64,000 nt of DNA from Trichoplax adhaerens. Lineage: Eukaryota; Placozoa; Uniplacotomia; Trichoplacea; Trichoplacidae. The stretch's first letter is position 1. Each line of letters starts with the position of its first letter. Positions 40,068 to 51,785 of the stretch are shown piece after piece. The notes beneath the pieces were generated by a model. That model was not told the origin of the DNA, did not search any database, and saw nothing but the letters and a program-made list of their open reading frames with translations. The stretch spans positions 10,200,209 to 10,264,208 of the forward strand of contig NW_002060943.1 in NCBI RefSeq assembly GCF_000150275.1, written 5' to 3'. The position numbers were made by a program, and so were the translations under genes.

Positions 40068-43000
40068 ATGTCTTCAGCAACATTTGTATTTATTGGTAAA
40101 TATTTTAATTGCAAGATCTTATTACTGTATTTTATAATAAATGTAGTATATCAAAATTTTTCTAAACTACAAGTGTTCAGTATTAGCGTTTATTCCCTTA
40201 ATCAGAACAATAGCTGACTATATTGTACAGTATACCTTTATTATAATGATCACAAGTGGCAGGTTCAAAGTTATTGACGAAAGCAAAAGTGCTATCAAGG
40301 CCTTGCAGGCATTATTATTCTTATGCCCATTCTAGAACAGTACACGATTAATGAGGATGATATAACTGCTTGGACTACGAATTTTGAGTGTACATTTGTG
40401 ATCTAGTATAATACGGTATGGAATTACGTAAGCATCACACTGTATCTCTCTACTAGCGAACATAAAATCCTTAAAATAACTGTTTGCTAATCGTTGATAC
40501 AGTACACTCAGTATAGACTAATTTACACGTTTACTTACCGATTGCATGATAAAATTTGGGATATACAGAAATCAATTTTTGCATACTATTTTCCTGCGGT
40601 CCGTAATTCTAGGATTACCGTTCCATGTCGGTTCCATAGCAATTCACTTCAGATTACATTACCTTGCAATATTTATCTTGCAATAGTTTTTTCACCAATT
40701 TATAAACAAAAATTTTCCTTTCTATACGATTAGTTATAGATTCGATGTAGAACTGAGTTTACGTTTTACCATTCATTCATTTGAACGAGCATACTGACAG
40801 TATTATATATACATTTAGAAAATTTAGAAAGTAGAGCATATAGTGTAGGCATCTCTACAATGGTATAACACTTCTGATTTTTAGTTCAATCTATAAATTC
40901 AGGTGCTTCTGCCGTAAATTGTACTCTTTCTCATATTTTCAAATGCTTGACAACTTAACTTTTTAATCAATCTGTTATAGCATGGTTAATAACCCAAGTG
41001 AATTGCCATGCGATCGAGTTGGATGAAAAGTAAGTAGTTTTTACTCATTAAGGTTATGTTAATTGTAAATTTTCGTTTGCAAACATTTTATGTATTTACG
41101 ATTAACGGAATGTCTATCAAATTGGAAAAACTGATTTCTCTATTGAATTATGAGAAATACTTTTATGTCCATATCTACTGTAGATGAGGGAACTGTAATG
41201 TTGGTGTAGGCCTCATGATCTTTCTTTGTGTTACTTGCATTGTGTGAAGAACCTTGTTTCTACAAAATCCAATGCAATATTATAATGTTGCGCAAAAAAT
41301 CCTCGTTATTTTTCTTTTTTAGACAACTGACTGTATCTTCTCCAATATCTTAAGATATGACCTATATAACAAGTATTTATTGAAATCTCGCTTTACCGAT
41401 ATACTGTGTGTGTAGTACAATATATCTACCGTAAGGTCATGAGATGAGGACTTTGACAATTAACTATATATCAGTGTAACAACGTCAGAATAAGTGTTAG
41501 TAATGTGCCACTGTAGTAATATTTCATTATTGATTCATATACGGATAGCTTCTGAAACTACGGTACATGGTAGTTGAAGCGCTTATAACACAAAATTATA
41601 TAGAAAGATGATTACACGAGAAATAGGCTCTATCATTAATTTAATGTCGCATTGAAAACGCATTCAATAAACACGCTTATACTTTACATGTCGTAGATTC
41701 ATTTATTCCTTGATAGCATTAGCGATTTGAGGGTCTCTACATGACCGTCAAGTCTGTTTATTGTTTCTTTCCTTAACAATACTTTTGGCTTAAATACGCA
41801 TATACTGTACAACAATAAATTTGTTACTTTTTTTTAAGCTGTATCGCAGGATGTATGCAGTTAGGGAACTTGTACACAACACAATATTATATAAACGTAA
41901 ATTTTTACTGCCAGTAAATACATATATACAGCAGTGCACAATGTTGTCCATTTAAGCCTTCAACTGAGACTATTAACTAGATAAATAAGTGATTGTTGTA
42001 GTATACTCTCTCTTCACAGTATTTAGAATGTTCAATATACAAGTAGAGTACATCGCAGTCCGTAAAATTCTAAGCGACCAATACCGGCGATCCTGCACAT
42101 ATATAATAAAAAATTAAAGTTATAGCATTATAAATTTCAGTTTCGTTTCTAGCTCCCGTATGTGAGCCTGTCGCACTAGCAGTAACATCAAACGATACTG
42201 TTATAACAACATGCAAAAATACTAGAGTACTATGCTATGTATAGTACTGTACAGTAGTATTCCTAGCAGTACAACACAGTATTTGTAAGTTATCACAATA
42301 GCTATTAATTTTCTTGGTACATTGTTGCTTTTTCTTGTACTTCAATACCCAAACACTTATAAATGTAAGATATGAAATTAAATTTCACTCTTCTTTAATG
42401 ATATCACGCACCCAATTTTTGTTACTAATACAAGAAATAATTCTACGTGATGTATTTATTCCAATACCTAAAAGAATGTACTAGGTATACGCGTACTGTG
42501 TTTTCTTACAAGATGTACAGTACAGCACTTGATGATACACATCGCGGAATCGTTTTTTTTGTACTACGATCAGGAACTACTCAACTAACAATTCTCCCTC
42601 AAAAGTCGTAACTAAAAATTTCCCTTATACTAAAATACACCTCAACTAAGAATTCTCCCTCAAAAAGCTTTTGAGGGAGTATTCTTAGTTGAGTAGTCCC
42701 TGCTACAGCACTGTTTACTTTATTATCATGAACATGTCTTCCTAAATAAATTTTTCTATAGTTAATATGCTACGCTTTTTGTACTATCCCTACGTTTTAT
42801 TAGTATTCCTAGATATGAAATCATATTAATCTTATTCTTGTTTATTTTATTTTGGAAATACTTCAGTTTTCACTCACTAAGAGATGACGGAAATTGGCTA
42901 GTTATGGTATGTGTACACTGTACAGTGGAATATGTATATTTAAATCTTGTTTTATCTCTTCATCAGTTTCTCTAGCCATGCCTAAAAATTGAACCCTATA

Positions 43001-46000
43001 TAGTTTGAAAGTGTTGAAAAATATGCTCCTTGTCCTTATTTACATTAACAAACGTTTATATAATTTGCACAGTTTTATGCTCCTTGGTGCGGGCACTGCC
43101 AACGATTACATCCGACTTGGGATGACGTTAGTAGAGAGTTAAGTGAAACTGAAATTAAAGTCGGTAAATTAGATGCGACTAAGTATTCAGGTAAATTATA
43201 TAGAACTTTTTTATATGTTTACATCGTGCATTATATTTCATAATTTATAGCTAGGAAGGTTACAAAACTTAAGATTGCAAACGACACACTTTTAATTTGC
43301 TTTGTTAATTATTTCATTCTTAACTAAGGTTTTGACAGTAGAATTGTTACATCAACATTATAAAATTCGCCATATAGTACAGTACAGTACGGCATCCACT
43401 ATATTTATGCTAATATTTTTACAAAGTATTCTAAGAAGAGACCCAAATCTTTATCTATCTTTAGATCATTCCATATAGTATCAGTATTAAATAGTAATGT
43501 ATTTCTTACAGTTCTTTATATTCTAAAACTATCAACACCATTATGTGGCAAGAATATTTGTGTCAATATACAGTACCGTACGTTATTAATAGAACTAATC
43601 AAGTGGTATGAAACGGATTGATTACGATCGTATGAAAAGATTTTAAATGATCGGATATCATGTAATATTTTTATTCTAGATTTAGCACAGGAATTAGGTA
43701 TCAAAGGATTTCCGACAATAAAATTGTGCGTAATAAATTTTTTATATTATCACCCTAGATTAAAATTGTAATGAATTACTCTTTGGAAAGTTCAACTGTT
43801 GATACAGTATAAAATTACTTAATTTATGAAGCTTTGCATCCTTACACTCTAAAATAGACTAGGTTTTAGAGGTTTGGAGTGTATTAATGAAAAATCAATT
43901 TATAAAAATATTATTTAGCTTTAAGGACAGTAATTCATCTTTTGATCATTACGGTGGGAGGACAACCGATGCAATTATAGGTTTTGCACGTCGTGCACAA
44001 GGGTTCGTTGCTTTTTTTGAATGCCTTCTCAATTATTAATTGCATTCACTCATACCTAATACGTTACTATAGCAATAGGTGCTTGCTAATGTTGGTAAAT
44101 AGTGATTTTATTATGTTTACATTGCTAGGCCATCATTGCGCACTTTGCATAGTCCTGGTCACTACAAAGATGCTAAACGAAAGCACAAATTAGAGGTTTT
44201 TTTCCTTCTTGTAACAGATAATAGTGACAACGAAGATGGCAAATTAGTGATGGTAAAAAAGATAGATTTCGATAGAATAATGTATGTCCAACAGAGTTAA
44301 AAACGTCCTAGTTTTAATTTAACGAAATCTATTAATGTAAATATTTTAGGAAAAGTATAAAAACATATCGGATGAAAAGGTTTTAGAAGGTTATTTCTAT
44401 ACCGGAAATTCCCGTATAATCCCTGATGATATCAAAACCAAGATTCAGAATTATCCCCAACTAATTGTATACAAAGATAGTTCCCAATATTTATACGAAG
44501 GTATTCGACTTGAGATAAACAAAAAATTTTTACTTATCCATGTCATTTAATGTACGTGATAGTGCTAAGTTTTGTTTCAATATAAATACAATAGGTGACC
44601 TCGAATCAATGTGGAAATGGATCAATGAAGAAAGGTTAATAATGAAAATAGTATTTCATTATTTTATTCATCAATGGATTGATCACCTGTTTTAATTGAA
44701 ATTTTTGCGCATTACTTTCTTTATAGATTTTTATTCTTTCCTAAAGTTGACGAAATTAGCTTCTACGAGACAACCACTAGTGGTAACGCCAAGTTTATTA
44801 TATAGATCGTATAAATACTTTAAAAATTATGCCATTTATGCTGTCTGCCCTGTTGTCATTAAACATTTCAATTACCCAAATGTCTCTTTTGTTACTTTAG
44901 GCAAACTTGTAGTGCTGTTAGCGATTGATGAAGACTACGATAATTACAAGGAACACTTAAAGTATGTTTAATAGCTACCTTTTCTTAGAAGAATTGAAAT
45001 CAATTACTTTTTAATTAAATATAAAAAGGCTATCGAATATTGCACGACTGGTAGCGTGGGAAAAGAGAGAAAAGTATCATAAGTAAGTTTTCATTACTGG
45101 CCAATCTGACTATGGTCAGTACAGTTTTCTGCATCTACAAGAAGTATTTTGACAGTGTCGTTTTAATAGTTTATTTAGTACTATATTCAAATTGTAAATA
45201 GGCACTTTCAAATTGCCTGGATGAATGGTGATTCAGTTGTAAAATCTATAACAATGAGGTATGTATAATTTTATCGATCGACCACTTGCGGCAGTCCTTA
45301 TTTGAAAACACAAGTCACCGTAGTTTCGCATGCAGCATAATTGCCTTTCTTAACAAAAATGTATTTAAAATATCTTTCAATCTCATCTATAGTTACATTG
45401 CCTTGCCCTTCCTTTTGGTATACAACGCATCGGATGGAATATACTATCTTCCTGACCAAGTAAGTGAAAGTAGACCCCCGTAAAGTAATTCTTACAGCTT
45501 TCTTCACATGTGTTAACGACATAGAAGCTTTTTTATTCTTTTTGAAATCCAAGTACTCTATTTTTCTTAAAGGCACCGTTGTCTATGACTAAGGAGTCTT
45601 TCGCTAGTTTCCTTGAGAAAGTTATTGCCAAAGAAGATATTGTGGTAGAACGATTTATCTCATTTTACTGGTTTTGCCTCTTTTGAAATTACAATCTTTA
45701 TTTAATTTACAGGGCTACGGAGGTTATTCCTTTATCCAAAAAGTGCACAGAGTGAGCGATTTACAACAAGTTCTTATAAAATTAGACGCTGACGTACTTA
45801 TAATTTTAGTTATTTAGCAACTTATAAATGAACTTTCAATTTTTAGGTTATCTGGAACATTTATTCTACCGTAAAGGTATAAATTACCGTAATAGCATCC
45901 TAGTTTTGTAATGATTTTTTCATGCCGTATTTAGTAAAATCTTCTTTATGATTTCATTACAGGATATCTGGGATGCTCAACCTATTTTAGCTCTGGTGTT

Positions 46001-46130
46001 TTTTCTCCTGCCAACATTGCTCATTTGTTTTGTATGTTATAATATGTGTACTATGGAAGAGAGTGATGAAGGAACTGATGAGTTTGAAGATGAAGAGAGA
46101 GTTGAAGGAGAAGAAGACAAGCTACGATAA
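40068..46130 (+). CDS. TMX3: TMX3-type transmembrane protein disulfide isomerase
   Basis: ER thioredoxin-like oxidoreductase that forms and isomerises disulfides. Eighteen exons: 40068-40095, 40981-41029, 42867-42906, 43073-43190, 43680-43725, 43919-44002, 44129-44252, 44350-44500, 44595-44634, 44727-44782, 44901-44961, 45029-45082, 45202-45258, 45393-45459, 45573-45644, 45713-45793, 45847-45876, 45963-46130. Every phase fits, giving 441 aa (human 454). Signal peptide MSSATFVFIAWLITQVNCHA (1-20); active site FYAPWCGHC (C45, C48); FPTIKFFKD with the cis-Pro; then GYFYTGNSR, QLIVYKDSSQYLYEGD, GKLVVLLAIDED and two further thioredoxin-fold regions; membrane helix about residues 392-410 and an acidic cytosolic tail. 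The end EEDKLR lacks the Lys-rich KKxx-type end of human TMX3. Some small exon borders near 45644-45876 are less certain than the rest. Confidence 0.93.
42571..42702. mobile_element. MITE-like inverted-repeat element in TMX3 intron 2
   Basis: About 34-bp terminal inverted repeats, 42571-42604 (CAGGAACTACTCAACTAACA...) and 42669-42702, match with a few substitutions. A third copy of the core CTCAACTAAGAATTCTCCCT (42641-42660) lies next to the right arm, so the right half is itself a near-perfect palindrome centred on AAGCTT at about 42667. The element is 132 bp, has no coding capacity and lies in a 1.84-kb intron. No target-site duplication is obvious. Confidence 0.6.
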
Positions 46131-47963
46131 TTATAATAATAAAATGTAATTATATTTATCTTGAAATTTGTAAACCGAGAGTTAATTCATTTAAGGCTAT
46201 TGTTTATACGTTATTATAAATGCTTTTTTTGTCGAAATCCTTGTTACATTACATTTTTAATCTCTTATTAATTTATTACCTTACCCTCTTGTTCAACTAC
46301 AAACCCCTCACTTTTATTTGTAATTTACTACAGGAAGGGATTTATTACGTCTATAATTGTTTTTAACTTTGATTCTCTACTATGACAGTTAATCTCCTTG
46401 GATCCTATAGTCTATATAAGATGGTACGCTAGAAACTAGGGCTCAACAGCATCACCAATTTGTATTATTTTTGAGTCTAGATTGCTGAGATGTATTATAA
46501 TGCTATTGGTCATACTTCCACTAAACGGGTCTTGTTCTCTACAGTATTGCGAATGTCCAACGGGTACAGCATTATCTGACTTAATTTTGCATGCCTGAAT
46601 CTTTATGAACATTTATGTGTATGTTTGTGAGCCAAACGTAGATCACTATATATAAAATTGATGAATCACGTTCTCTTAAGTTCTAAATATCGATGATATT
46701 AAACTATCACTCTGTTATATCATTTGTTTAATTACTATTATTGTAGGTCCTTTTTAACATAATTCTAAGTATGGTCGCTTTTAGTAACCATACGCGTATA
46801 TTTAAAATTTAATAAGTGGCTACAACATCTTACAAAAGCTTCAGTAGATAAGTGCTACAATTTTAAATTTACGAACAAAGTCTTCATCCTTAACAGCATG
46901 AAAAGATTAATATCGGTACGAAAGATTATTATCAAATACGGTACTGTACATCTAAAGGCTGTATTTCGATGTTATTTATAGCAGCTTACATGTTAAAAAA
47001 GTTGATTAGGAATACAAAAATAGTTTACAACAAGATTATCGTAGGATGTATAATCATTCACCTACAATGATATCCTAGCAATGCTATAATTGCATTTTAT
47101 TACTGACTCAATTACGCCGATTTGACTAGCGAGATTTATTCATTTCATCAAAGACATTCGTAAAGTTATTAATAAGTGAGAAAGTAACTGCGATAGCACA
47201 GGATAATACGAGTATTATAAGCTGAATGTTGACTGTGTGCCTAAAATTTGCACTGCATGTGATTGGAAACACGCGTCCGCACAATACGTATTTTTTTACC
47301 GATACACTCAAAAAGGTCCCTTAAGATTTAGCTATAAACGTATATGCTAACCGAGCTTCTGGTAATTTGTTAATCTCAGAATTACATAATGGTCACTTTA
47401 AAAGTGTGCTTTTAATAACTTATAGTTTCAATTTCCATAAATGATTATTCTGAGCATAAAGTTTGAATTATTCAAATAGAAACATATGAATTCATTATAG
47501 AATGGAAATGTAAAGTTGTCTCACATAAATTGTCATTAAACAAATGATAAAAACATATTTGATAGCTTACTATCAAAATATACATGTACTCAACAAATAC
47601 AATAAAATTCCTGCGCAAGAGCTGCTTTTACATGTCATTATCATCAGTTAACACTGGATAGTTGAATTAAGCAATAAACGATCACAATGGAGTTAATTTG
47701 AATAATGATAAATAGAAATCATCATACCTTTTCTGTACTGATAAAATTTTACGAATTCGGTAAATTCTAAACGTTTTAGGAATAATTACCCGATAAAATG
47801 TAAAAAAAGCTTCAATTTCCTATTCTATACTACACATCATGAGATTGTTTGAGATGTTTATTTCAGAATTAACATATTATCATGATAGTCGCATTCAAGG
47901 CTCTTAACGAACAATTTATTACAAATGTACGGCGATGTCTACAACAAAGAAAAGTTACAATTC
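46131..47963. other. Convergent 3' interval TMX3/UPF0598, no supported gene
   Basis: 1.8 kb of AT-rich sequence between two stop codons. An AATAAA at 46138-46143 is only 8 bp after the TMX3 stop. A minus-strand open frame at 47126-47311 contains one hydrophobic stretch but has no ATG start and no family match. No repeat cluster is present. Confidence 0.45.
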
Positions 47964-49506
47964 TCACAGGGTATTTTCCGATTCTGGGACACTGTCATTA
48001 GGCAAGTATTTCAAAATTTCATTATCTAGATCATATTCAATACCTTGATGAAAGAAAACTGACGGGGGTGAGTTTTCATCGGATTTCTTGTCATATCGAA
48101 AACCAGAACTGATCTCTATAGCTAAACTTGACTTAATTAACCCAACACGTCCTACACTACGTGGTGCTGGATGATAAATTCTCCCACTTTTAGGTAACAT
48201 ACATAGTTTTCTTGGTGAAAAAGGAACAGATAGTGAAGAACCGGCATATGATAAGAAGTTAGTAGCAGGATATTTACTTTTCTTTATTTTACTTATATCG
48301 GAAAGGCTTTCTTCAATCAAATGCGTAAATACAATAGGTACGTCGTCGCATCTGATATAATTAATCTCTCTTCCACATGGCGATATGAAAGGAAATTCTT
48401 CCTGATATCTTTCAGTATTGTTAATTCGAATACGTTTAAAGAAGAATTGCAGAAATTTCTTATCTAAAAATAGGAAAACATTCAGAAGGCTGAACTGAAA
48501 TGATAGAATATACGATACCTATATATCAACTGTTCCATACTGCAGAATATTTTAATTGACTGTGGAATTACGAGATCATTTATAAATATAGCGCATTATA
48601 AATTTACAATCATTGCATGTTACAGTACATGATATAATAATTGTTATTAAATATATCATTTATGGTATTTATGGCACGTAACATGTGTTATTTATTTCCA
48701 CAACCTATACTTGTAAAATAATAAACATTGTAATTGCAGACGGTGCTCATGTAGAAGCCATCACTTTCAATCGATAGTTATAATAAAGTGCGTAGGATTA
48801 GAAGTAATCAGCTTCATACGAAGTTCTACGTTTTTATATTAACTTGATCGTGTGTACGATTTCCTGTCTCCTACGCTAGTCAAAAGTACTGTACTCGTAA
48901 TAACTTAAGCACTGATAATTAAAACTTAATTAATAAATAAATATCTATGGTGTGAAGGGAGTTGCATTTAATCCATTGCAGTACCTTTGTAGCTGGTAAC
49001 AAAGTTCTTGATCTTGATGTCATCTAAAAACAACTAAAACGGGAAATTATTTAGATTATAACATGACCTATAGAATGCACAAAAATTTATGCAGTTTATT
49101 ACCAAAATGATGTTACATTTTCGGATGATTACTCTATAGTAAAAACTAAAGCCTTTCTTACTTTAAATTGCTGGTAATAGAAATGGACAGCATATAGTTA
49201 TGTACTTACTTAGTGCTATAGGGATAGTATTTAACTTCAGAGATATACCATACCGTAAATACTTAATTACTGCGGAATCACTATTTACCGCCTTAACATA
49301 CCATCATTAATTATACTGTATCACTAAGGAGCAAAAAATTATTCATTGCATCGTACGTACTTTATATTATCACGACGCACACGATGAAACAAAATTAGCT
49401 TTACCTGTCCTTGGTGATCGATATAATAAAAATATTCTCGAATTTTTGGGGCTGGAGATTGCCCCTGAACATATAAGCTGGAAAAGGATCGAGTTGCTAT
49501 GCGAAT
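47964..49506 (-). CDS. C8orf82: UPF0598 family protein (C8orf82 homologue), 5' end missing
   Basis: Conserved protein of unknown function, mitochondrial in human. Three minus-strand exons join in frame: 49506-49405, 49033-48985, 48463-47964, encoding 216 aa without the start; human C8orf82 has 216 in total. Exon A reads SLYVQGQSPAPKIREYFYYI, then DHQGQ (human YTQGQSPEPRTREYFYYVDHQGQ). Exon B reads LFLDDIKIKNFVTSYK. Exon C carries RYQEEFPFISPCGREINYIR, VPIVFTHLI, YAGSSLSVPFSPRKL, GRIYHPAPRSVGRVGLIKSS and GFRYDKK, all matching human blocks. Exon A is open to a phase-0 acceptor (TTTGTATAG) with no in-frame ATG, so a short first exon must lie upstream (above 49506); it should hold part of a targeting peptide, as IRIATRSFSS suggests. 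I did not find it. Confidence 0.88.
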
Positions 49507-51167
49507 CTATACAAAAAAGCAGTAGTAAACTTTAAACTTTGTAAAAGCGCTAAATAGATCGCGTACAGAAAGCTGCGAATTGTACTGTTTGACTAACATT
49601 TATTACTAAAAAATCATAGCTAATTAGGATAATATAGAATATTCCATGCAGAGCATAGCATACTGATTTGCATATAGCTTAAAATCAATCAATATACAGT
49701 TCATACGTGTGTAGAATTAGTATGTGTGCAAGACGGTACATATGCGTACAGTTGTACACGTACAGTACTGTATGTTGCGCATCTTCAGCTTATATGAAAA
49801 AATAACGCGATAAGTAATACTTGTAAATTAAATTAATCCGTAAATATTCTGCAGATACTCGTATCAGGCTTAGAGTATTAGAGCTAAAACTATATATTAA
49901 TTAAAATTAGTCGTTATCATTAAAAAGTAGTGTACAATCTTGGAGAAAATATAGCAAGGAGTCATTGCATGCAGTACAGTATACAATATACTGTTTGTAA
50001 AACAGCTTACTTCATTTTTAGGAGAACTAATTTACAGTTAGTCAAAACCATGATCCTTATAATTAAGAAATGAATATGATTAACTGTAAAGTATATAGAA
50101 TAGTACTTTTACTCAATATAGGACTACATATGTTAAAGGCATTTTATTACTTGAGTACACTACAATACTGTAGTCTCCTGTATATTGGCATACCGGCCCA
50201 TGCTGAGTAATTAACTAAAGAAGGAAAATTGGACAAGTAGCGACTAGATTTGTCCATGATATCAATCACTGATTAACTATAAACCATAGAACACTACACC
50301 ATACTATACTTTATAAGCTTGCCATGCAATGTAAGAGTATATATGACAGAACAGCCACACTACCAATGAAATCGAAACATAACTGTATTGACTATCCTCT
50401 TTCCATTCCTAGCTCTGCACTATGGACATAGTAAGCGTACATATAAATACAATACTGTATACATATATTTTATTAATTTACTGTTAATTTAAAAGGGTCA
50501 TTTGAAAGCTGTACTTGATCTAAGCATCGATTATAGTGTATAAATTGATTTATAATCATAATTATTTTAAAATAATTATACCGTACAACTATAAAAATAT
50601 AGTATACATATATAGCATTACGATGATAAAAGGTACATTTTACCATTGGATTCTTATAATTGTTGAGGTAACTTCAGTCACTTAGGTTCGGCTCAATACT
50701 TAACCTTGAAGAAAATGGAGGCACAGCTATAAACTTATGAATCTTAAGTCTGCAAAGGATTGGCACAAGCGGCTGCGATCCGCACAGTGTACTACAGTAC
50801 AGTACAGTACAGTACAGTACAGTACAGTACTATACGGTACAGTACAGTACTGTGTCTGAGTGGTTATCACTGTACTACATGTACAGTACTGTACTGTATA
50901 CGCAATTACGTACTATATGATAAAAATTTTTCTGCATGAAATTTTCTTAGGCATTGGGCTGCATAAATACGAAATGAAGATCTCTGCTTGAAACATAGAT
51001 AGTTATTGTACAGTGCAGCACCGACAAATGACTAAATACAGTGTAGCACATCGGAATAATATGCCTAATAAATATTGAATATTGTTAAAAGTAAAAATTT
51101 CGAACTGTAAATTAAGAAATTACTTTTATATGTGCAATCTTGGTCTGGTAGCATAGCAAGCTTACTG
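49507..51167. promoter_or_regulatory. Divergent intergenic region UPF0598/coiled-coil gene
   Basis: About 1.7 kb that should hold the missing first exon of the UPF0598 gene on the minus strand and the promoter of the coiled-coil gene on the plus strand. A pentamer cluster lies at 50787-50900, 267 bp before the coiled-coil ATG. Isolated pentamer words occur at 49745-49771 and 49972-49992. Confidence 0.4.
50787..50900. repeat. CAGTA/TACTG pentamer cluster upstream of coiled-coil gene
   Basis: Includes an uninterrupted run of about eight CAGTA units (50792-50830), the cleanest tandem stretch of the family on this strand, followed by mixed TACTG words to 50900. Confidence 0.85.
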
Positions 51168-51785
51168 ATGAATAATATCGACAAGGTCAGAGCTTTAAAA
51201 GAACGTCAACAAAACTGGATGAGAGAAAGGGCAAGAGAAAAGGGAAGTAAAAATGATGAGGACTATACTACTGGCGATGAACACCCTTCTAATTTTCAGC
51301 CATCTCGATCGAAAACATACCTCAGTGATGTAGGTAACCCTGAGAATTCTCGGTTAAATCCAGCTTCTGTCCATAACGACAGCAGTGCTTTACTAGTTAA
51401 TTTACACACATCAAATCAGCGTGGTACAAAAGCGTACAGTTCAAATAATTCATCGCATGATTATGAGACTTTAGAGCTAAGATGTGAAGTCCTCAATGCG
51501 GAAATTGATAATATTCATGAAAGTATGAGTGAATTATCCTTGAGGCAATCGCTACAAATGAAGACTATCAAAGGTATTGAAATTGAAAAGGAAACGATCA
51601 GAGACAAGATTGCCCAACTTGAAAAACAATTGCAGGATAAAGATAATGAAATTCTTCAATGCACAACAAAGTTCGAAGATCTGGAAGTAGAACGAAGTAA
51701 ATATGCTACTAAAATTGAACTCATCGAAAGGACCCTTACAGAGCTAGAAGCAATAAAAGCCTCCATAAAATCAACGTCGCGCTAA
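51168..51785 (+). CDS. Unrecognised coiled-coil protein
   Basis: Single open exon of 205 aa from the first ATG; I do not recognise the family. The frame stays open 57 bp further upstream (from 51111) without another ATG, so either this ATG is the start or an upstream exon joins in. Residues 1-40 are basic and helical (KVRALKERQQNWMRERAREK), residues 40-115 are polar, Ser/Asn-rich and probably disordered, and residues 115-200 form a long heptad-like coiled coil (ETLELRCEVLNAEIDNIHES; IEKETIRDKIAQLEKQLQDK). No signal peptide, membrane segment or Cys/His metal site. Codon use and AT content resemble the neighbours and the frame is unbroken, which supports a real gene. It diverges from UPF0598 and converges on AKTIP. 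A centrosomal or cytoskeletal role would be typical of such proteins but is only a guess. Confidence 0.65.
   Translation: MNNIDKVRALKERQQNWMRERAREKGSKNDEDYTTGDEHPSNFQPSRSKTYLSDVGNPENSRLNPASVHNDSSALLVNLHTSNQRGTKAYSSNNSSHDYETLELRCEVLNAEIDNIHESMSELSLRQSLQMKTIKGIEIEKETIRDKIAQLEKQLQDKDNEILQCTTKFEDLEVERSKYATKIELIERTLTELEAIKASIKSTSR

Noticed and set aside
43984-44193. 69-aa plus-strand open frame inside TMX3
   Set aside because: It reads TMX3 exons 6 and 7 and their intron in the wrong frame; the spliced frame matches TMX3.
47126-47311. Minus-strand frame with one hydrophobic helix (QLIILVLSCAIAVTF)
   Set aside because: No ATG start, no upstream exon found and no family match; could be an orphan terminal exon but not supportable.
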